In this document: one piece after another, positions 57,421 to 64,000 of the stretch
Position numbering within the stretch: position 1 is the first letter of the stretch
Layout: the number at the start of each line of letters is the position of its first letter
NCBI GenBank assembly: GCA_028023455.1
Contig: JAQFVV010006255.1
Coordinates: 744,001 to 808,000, forward strand
Length of the DNA: 64,000 nt
Origin: Epiperipatus broadwayi
Lineage: Eukaryota; Onychophora; Udeonychophora; Euonychophora; Peripatidae
Direction of reading: 5' to 3'
The notes under the pieces: model-generated
Databases searched by the model: none
What the model was told of the DNA's origin: nothing
Seen by the model: only the letters and a program-made list of their open reading frames with translations
Position numbers and translations under genes: made by a program

Positions 57421-60400
57421 TATTGTAAATAAATAAAAATTGTGATAAATTATAATGTACGAATTCAAAACTATACAATATTCAATTACTATATTCATTC
57501 ATGAAATTGTTACAAATGTTCCATGAAATTATAGAAGCAGCCTACTAGCTAAGAAACCTTTCAAATAAACTTTGGCATAAATTGGTATATGCACAGTTTA
57601 CAGTCTGGCTAAGATTTACTTGCATTTTAAAATTAACAATATAATCATCTTAGTTGCAATTATTTATAGCATTTGGTTTGGAAAAATCAATTTTTGACAT
57701 ATATTTGGTTCACACACACACGACATATATATATATTGAAATGTGGAAATATCTGTTTTATTTTTACATAAGAAAAATTACCATCAGATGTTAATAGAGA
57801 GTTAATCAATGAAAATAATAAACTGTAATTTCTTCCATCATTCAAAACGAGTACCTCTTCTAAATGCAATCTTTTGCTATTATATAGAGACTAAGAGCAC
57901 TAGAGTATTCATTTATTGCATCTGTTAAAAATTATTAATTTATAACATCAAACTGATCAGTGGAACAGTCTATTATTTGTAAAGTGAAAGGTTGTTACCT
58001 TCTTAAACCATAAATAAGTACTGAAGCATTTTAGTCCCTATATAATATCAAGAGATTGATTGCATTTAGAAAAGGTACCATTTTGAATGCAAACTTTACT
58101 ATTTCATTGACTTCTATCTATTAACATTCGATGGTAATTTTTTTATTATGAAAATGTAATAGATATTTCCACATGGTTAAATATTTAAACAATTACATTT
58201 GTTAAAAATTATTAATTTATATATATTATAATGGTCGACAGAACCTCCCAAACCTATCTGCCATACCAGGGCACCCCTAGGCTATTCAAACCTAGAAAAT
58301 TTATAAAGGTGGCAGATACACACAGGAAGTTCAACTTTATCTAACTGAAAGCCACAGTCACTAGCTCAGGGAAAATCTGAGCTTAAAATATCACACTGTA
58401 TATTTAAAGTTTCTAATTCTTAATTTTAAAATATTATTAATAAAATATATAAAATAAGTTACTGCCAAAATTAATTAAACAAAACACTATGCACACACAC
58501 ATTAAAAGAAAAAATGTCTGAAAATTAAATTAACTAGCAAATATATTTGATTTAAATTATATGCACAGATGGAAGCATTTAATAGATTTAATACAATTCT
58601 AATATTTTACTAAGTGCAAATATGCTATATAACCAACCCAATCCATTTTAACCTTAGACTAAAATCTTGTGTTTAAACTAATGCTAGCATACTTATATAC
58701 CAATGTGACCAATGCATAATGAGATTATTAGCATAACACAATCATGCTGACAGGAATTTAAATCTGTAGTATCATTAGAGAAATAAAAAATCATGGTGAG
58801 AAGGAATGAACATCTTCCCCATGATCATTAATAAATTTCACCAACAGACAGGAATGATCCACTGCCCAATTTGTGATACAAAAATGAAATCATTTGAAAT
58901 ATATATATATGAGATGCTCTGTAAATAAGGATAACAGGCTTTGCCAGCTTACTGTCCCAACCAGAGTGTAAAAAAATCAATGGCATAGGAAATACATCTA
59001 TGACTATTGACAACACAATAGTTATACTTTTGGGCCATATGTTCAGGTGGGTATTATTCCCTGTATGCTAATGTGCCACAAGGGAATTAGTATCCAATAT
59101 GCCTACTCAGAATACATAACATAAAACATCCATACATCTATCCACTAGCACTGATTTAACTGCAAACTAATTAGCCCAAAATTAACACGCTTAAACTAAC
59201 ATAATCTTACAAATCTGTGCAGCAATTTACACCTAATTTAAAAGAAATTTACGAGAATGGAAATAATAATAATAGCAAACATATTAAAAGAAAATGGAAC
59301 AAATAATTTAAATTTCTGCTTAATCAGATAAGAGACTGTGCGTTAGATACCGTTTAGATATAGTATTTGAAAAGTTTTTTTTTTAGGTTATAAAGTTCAT
59401 ACTTTCTGTGGCTGTAGGATTATTTAAAGTACCTCTTGGCAGTCCATGATGCATTGCACAACTCCAATTGATGTCCATTTAGTATCAATATTGTTTTTGG
59501 AAAGACCAGTCCATTGTTTGCTGCTAGTGCAAATATGGGAAACAAATTTATTGCATGATCCTTACATTTTTGAGGTCTGCAATACACGTAAATATGCTTA
59601 AATTACATAATGAGCAAGAGAATATCAAAGAACAAAACTCCACTTATCTAAAATTTTCTTTACTTCTCTTTTATATTGTTTTGAATTCCTTAGGATTGAT
59701 CTTGCCTGGCTTCATCTTATTGGTGATGATGATTTTCTCTGTGGACCATGTGTTTGTTTATATTATTATTGGCCAGCTTGCTTTAGAGCAGGAACTCAAA
59801 ATTTTATCACTAGTACTTTTTAATTGATTTCTTATCTGACTTTATGCCCAAGGGCCTGTTTGCTATTATGTCATCATAGAAAATCATTTTTATTCTAAGA
59901 TTAAAAATAACTTTTAACTTTAACTAATTAACAGCTTTTCTTTTATTTTTTATATTAAAACAATCTTGTTTTTAGATTTGTAACTTTAAATAATTATATA
60001 ATTAGTTTGCCATCTGTGCATTATATATATAAATTTATAAAAATTATTAATTTTTATATATTTCTATTTGAGGGTGATTTTATTTTAAAATCCTTTCTAC
60101 TTTTATTAGAAAGTGATGTAATGGCATATATGTATACCATTCCAATATATATATATATATATACAAACTTTGTAACTGGTAATATATTTAATTCAGATCT
60201 TTTACATAGATCAAGTAATATATTTTTTATTAATAAATATTATTTAAAAGAAATTTTAACACTGTAATAGTTCTCAATAGATAAATTTGTTATTAAACAA
60301 AAATACCATCCTTAGCAAAGTATTAATAATAAAGCAAATATAAGTAGTAGTAATAGTAATGATGTTGTTGAAATTCTGTTTACATAGAACACAAAATTTA

Positions 60401-60840
60401 TATATAGTAAAATAACAAAAAATTCATAGACAATATTCAGACATGTATTCAAGTTTCAGCATTACATGGACCAAGCAGAAAGAATGCCTACTAAGTTGAA
60501 ACATCTTTTTATTATGAAGCATGCTAATTTTATTTCAAAAAGTAAAGATTATTTTAAAAGATTATTGATCATGCACATTAAACAAGTAAAATATTTTGGG
60601 AAACATTGTTAAAATTTTTGACAAGATATAACTCATGTTATATAAGATAGTAGAATTACTTGGTGTAAACTACATACTATAGGAGAGAATATTACTTTTC
60701 CCATATGTTGGGAAATAATAAAAATTATGCTTTGGTGATAAAGCAAAAAGAGAAATTATGAAAATCTCTTATTTGAATGATACAATAAAAATAGAATTAA
60801 AAATATGTCTAATGATAGTGAAAAAATAATTAACATTAAG
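57421..60840. other. AT-rich non-coding DNA with one GC-richer patch
   Basis: No gene is seen in 3.4 kb. A more balanced patch at about 58,228-58,385 (GTCGACAGAACCTCCCAAAC ... CAGGGCACCCCTAGG) could be a single-copy repeat. The phrase GTTAAAAATTATTAATTTATA occurs at 57,924 and 58,200. A short (TA)n run is near 60,150. Confidence 0.45.
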
Positions 60841-60894
60841 ACATCAGAAATATTACCAAATTCATCACTTTCTTTATTTTGCTGTAATCTCTTA

Positions 60895-61148
60895 TATAAA
60901 TGCAATTTGTCCACTACTTTGAACACTTTTTAGCAAAAAACCCATTATTGTACCTATATGCATACTCAATCTTACATTTTGACTGTCCTACAGTCTTCTT
61001 CAGAGCCAATTTTACTTTAGTTTTTTAAAAGTAAAATTGGCTCTGACAAAGACTGCAGGACAGTTGAAATATAAGATTGTGTATGCATATAGGTACATTA
61101 AAAGGTTTTTGCTAAAAATGTTCAAAGTAGTGGTAAATTGCATTTATA
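60895..61148. repeat. Palindromic repeat with hammerhead-like core in both arms
   Basis: Two arms of about 126 bases meet with almost no spacer (CTTTAGTTTTTTAAAAG in the centre). In the left arm, on the minus strand, CTGAAGA (61,003-60,997), A, hairpin GACTG-TAGGA-CAGTC, then AAAAT stands where GAAAC is expected. In the right arm, on the plus strand, CTGACAA, A, GACTG-CAGGA-CAGTT, GAAAT (61,043-61,070). Each arm has lost different core bases. The outer left flank matches 2,732-2,781. Confidence 0.65.
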
Positions 61149-61269
61149 TAACATGAAGACATTATATGACCACCTAATCATCATACTGATTTTGTTTACA
61201 TTTTGCTATTCATTATGCATAATCTTTATTTTCACTTTTATGCCATCTAGTGTAAGATTTAGTAATAAA

Positions 61270-61385
61270 TAGATGCCAGATGGTAGTATTAATAAATGCC
61301 TATCCAGTGCTAATCTGTCCAAATATTCCAGACTAGTTTTAGCTTACGAATTCACAAAGATTATCACTGGATAAAGTATTAGTTG
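61270..61385 (-). repeat. Family P repeat, degenerate fragment P4
   Basis: On the minus strand, AAAACTAGTCTGGAATATTTGGACAGATTAGCACTGGATAGGC is similar to the GAAACTAGTCTGGGGATATTGGATGAGTAGGCACTAGATAGGG part of the other copies (compared here in words; the shared anchor is ACTAGTCTGG). The core upstream is largely lost. Confidence 0.5.
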
Positions 61386-62740
61386 TTTTTTTTTGCATAA
61401 CTACATTTTTTCTGGCAAGGGACAAAATAAAGATTCAAAATACAAAAGGATAAAATACAAGTGGTAAAAAGTAAGAGTAATTATTTATTTTTCACTATAT
61501 TTATAAATGAATATAATTTTTTTTTATTTTGTCACTATATTTGTAAACAAATATAAATACTTTTTTTATCTCTCCATTGTTAATTATTAACAAATATTAA
61601 TTTATTTCTTTACATTAATTCATTTACTCTAAATATTACATATGTGTTTACTTTAGAATATAGGTGTGCATTATCTATTTGTGTTTTCCATGAATATAAT
61701 ATCATGCATCTGGATAATAAAATATATGAATATTTTTTGTATATGTATTTACTTAACTTAAAATAAAAGAAAACAATGTAATATTATTATCCAGTGATGC
61801 CAATACCTCATTAAGGAGTGTAGTGTTAATTGTTTGTGAAAATGTAAAGACAACTCGCATATGTCTACTGGAATAAAACTGTTATTGCTATATCTGTTTT
61901 GCTTTATTCTCTTTTCATTTATGCATTTCATCAATTTATTACTTAGTGCAGCAACATTATCAGTGAATTTCATGAATCCCCAAAGCAATGATCTGGTGCT
62001 AACAATAGTTCTTCAAAGGATGTAAGTTTAATTCTAGGTCTGGGTCTTTAGTAATATTACTAACCAGAACTAATAAATATTCTGATCATTTTTGGTAGTA
62101 TGGTTTATATCCATATAAGTAGCAGGAAATACTATTGTGAGAATATAACATTATCAGCAATAGACTTTAAGATGATAAGGTCATTTAGTATGCTCATCAT
62201 AGTGTATCATTGAGCTAGTAAGCCAGTTACAGTTGTGACCTGATCAAGGTAGTATTGAAGGGTCACATTACATTATGGTATCCAACATGTAGCATTTGGT
62301 GTGAAAACATCCATGATAAACTTTCTTATATTCAATCTGTTGTGTATATGAGGAAATTATGAGAGCAGATATAAACCCTGAGAGAAATAAGATAGTGTTG
62401 CACAAATAAAGGTGTAATACATCACTAAAGTAGTTGGTAAAACAGTAATGAAAGACAATGTTTAAAAAAAAATTAGTATGATATAAGTGTATAATAAGAA
62501 ATATGGAAGGTTGAAGAAAACTAAAAATAGTATATTGGACTTATAGTAACAAAAGCAAATAAGGTAATGAAAATGAGGATAAATATAAAAAGAAAGTAAA
62601 TGGAGTGTTTATTGTGGTTGGGAGATGGACTCAACAATAATTGATATTGATAAAAAATATTTTTTTAATTTTTTTTATCATTAATAGTTTGTTGGTAAAT
62701 GATAACAAGGACAAAAGCAAAAATGCAAGCCTAAAAATCA
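61386..62740. other. AT-rich non-coding DNA
   Basis: Nothing recognised. Confidence 0.5.
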
Positions 62741-63970
62741 GAAAAAAAACCTGGACTGTTAGTACAATAGATAGATGTCACAGAGTCAAGTGTTGTAAAT
62801 TGTGATAAAACTCAGGCTGAAGAAAAACCTGAATCTTTGAAAGAGCAGGTGGATCAAAAAATGCTGTTAATGAGATTAATGGCAAAATTGAAAAGATGGC
62901 TGATGATAATAAAATCAAAATGAAAAAGACAATTGGCCAAATAGAAGACAAATAAAATGGCTGATGATGATAAAAACAAATTGAAAAAGATAGCAAGTCA
63001 GATAAATGAAATTAAAAATAATCAAAACCAGCTAAAAGAAAAAATTGCAAAGAAATTAGAAAGTGGATTATGAAGCTTGAATGGCAACATAAGAGAATGT
63101 TCATGAAGAGGTTAAAAAGAATAAAGATGATCCGGATAGCAAAATAAGTCAGCTACAAAAAGCAATGGAGATGGTAGAAGTACAAAATAAAAAGCATCTA
63201 ATGATTGATGGTGAAAGAAAAATAAGTGACTTCCATAATCAAATATAAAAATTGGGGATGATGGTCAGCATAAAACAGTGATTGACTGGATTGAAAGACT
63301 AGAAGCTGACCACAAACAAGAGATCCAAAATTTAAAAATGGCTGTATTCCAAAAAGGGAAAGGAAAGAAATAATGATTAAGAAATAAATATGGATCTTCA
63401 ACTACTGGATGGAGTATTAGATGTTGTAAACCAGTTCTTAAAATATAGAAACTTTTTATGCAATGCATGTGAAGCAACTATTAAGTATATAAGCAGCCTA
63501 GAAAGCTATTTTAGTTCTTAATGCTATGATGAAAGAAACAAAGGTACAATAGCCTGTAATCATTTTCAGGGAGAATCCATCCTAAAAATATTGTCAAATT
63601 TAAACAAGCATTGTTAAATTGCTTATGGAGTATGGATTATTAAGAGGATATCAAACATAAGATATCTCAAGAAAAGTGTCCATCTAGTGAGCCTTACACT
63701 TATTTTTCAGAAAACAAGTTGCAGAGTTAAGAGCCTTGACAAATGACCTATCATCAGAGTTCCAAATTCATGGAAATATTGAAGCATAGCTTCCCAAGTT
63801 CATGTTGAGGGGATGCTAATAGGTACAAGTAAACATACTTTTGATTAGGTTGTGGAACTGTTAAATGCTTTTGACAGTAGAAAACCTGTTATTGCAGAAA
63901 AAGGGGGTTTAAATCTCCACTGAAAACTGCATCCAGACAAAATACTGGCTCTCATGTAAATGCTATCAAA
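62741..63970 (+). pseudogene. Coiled-coil plus gag-like retroelement relic, copy G2
   Basis: On the plus strand, interrupted frames from about 62,780 to 63,370 encode lysine-, glutamate- and isoleucine-rich coiled coil (for example INGKIEKMADDNKIKMKKT and KNNQNQLKEKIAKKLES). At about 63,600-63,780 the peptide KQALLNCLWSMDY, then ISQEKCPSSEP and SSKFMEILKHS, aligns by order and spacing with QALLNSLWSEE ... QASKFRAFTAYP of copy G1. Direct internal repeats (ATGGCTGATGATAATAAAA and ATGGCTGATGATGATAAAA, 62,896 and 62,957) lie in the coiled-coil part. It runs to the window edge and may continue beyond it. Confidence 0.45.
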
Positions 63971-64000
63971 TATGGGAAGTAAAAAAGAAAAACCACATCA

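Noticed and set aside
1-64000. Assigning the window to a cephalopod, hydrozoan or spider
   Set aside because: No lineage-specific repeat or gene could be recognised with certainty. AT content and RTE/Penelope-like repeats occur in all of these groups.

Overview
The window is AT-rich (roughly three quarters A+T by eye) invertebrate animal DNA. It has no operons or closely packed reading frames. The signs of an animal genome are spliced exons with GT/AG borders, non-LTR retrotransposons, mariner and Tigger-like DNA transposons, tRNA-derived SINEs and many foldback repeats. I lean towards an arthropod, possibly an arachnid, but this rests only on the general look of the RTE protein and the lectin domain and is weak. 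The species cannot be fixed from sequence alone.

The only host protein-coding gene I can support is a C-type lectin-domain (CTLD) gene on the + strand. One exon (21,028-21,306) and the next (46,746-46,916) join in phase 1 and together encode one six-cysteine CTLD of about 150 residues. The 25.4 kb intron between them is packed with transposable elements, which explains most of its length. No further exon of the gene could be identified with confidence.

Layout: 3.6-5.2 kb, Gypsy-like gag relic. 5.8-6.3 kb, first foldback copy of a repeat with a hammerhead-ribozyme-like core (family P). 6.43-6.65 kb, tRNA-derived SINE. 7.2-8.7 kb, RTE fragment E. 9.5-9.6 kb, (TA)n. 9.98-11.34 kb, Tigger-like element T1. 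12.7-17.7 kb, RTE copy C split by a second LINE (13.2-16.6 kb) with target-site duplications. 18.8-19.1 kb, repeat F. 19.7-20.5 kb, mariner relic. 21.0-46.9 kb, the lectin exons and their intron: SINE-2, foldbacks, Tigger-like T2 inside an inverted repeat, a second mariner derivative, a degenerate LINE at 29-30.8 kb, the best RTE copy (31.5-34.8 kb), an element-poor tract at 34.8-39.3 kb with promoter-like and poly(A)-like signals, RTE copies A and B (39.3-43.5 kb, B nested in A), and the largest family P cluster (43.9-45.0 kb). 47.7-49.9 kb, RTE copy D. 50.9 and 52.6 kb, foldbacks. 53.4-55.0 and 62.7-64.0 kb, two copies in opposite orientation of a coiled-coil plus gag-like retroelement. 55.2-55.8 and 61.3 kb, more family P. 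60.9-61.15 kb, a palindrome with another hammerhead-like core.

The most interesting signal is that at least four unrelated-looking repeats carry the same layout: CTGANGA, one extra base, a short perfect or near-perfect hairpin, then GAAA. This is the core of a minimal hammerhead ribozyme of the kind known from Penelope-like retroelements and retrozymes. In the 44 kb cluster one 454 bp unit is bounded on both sides by the predicted cleavage point.
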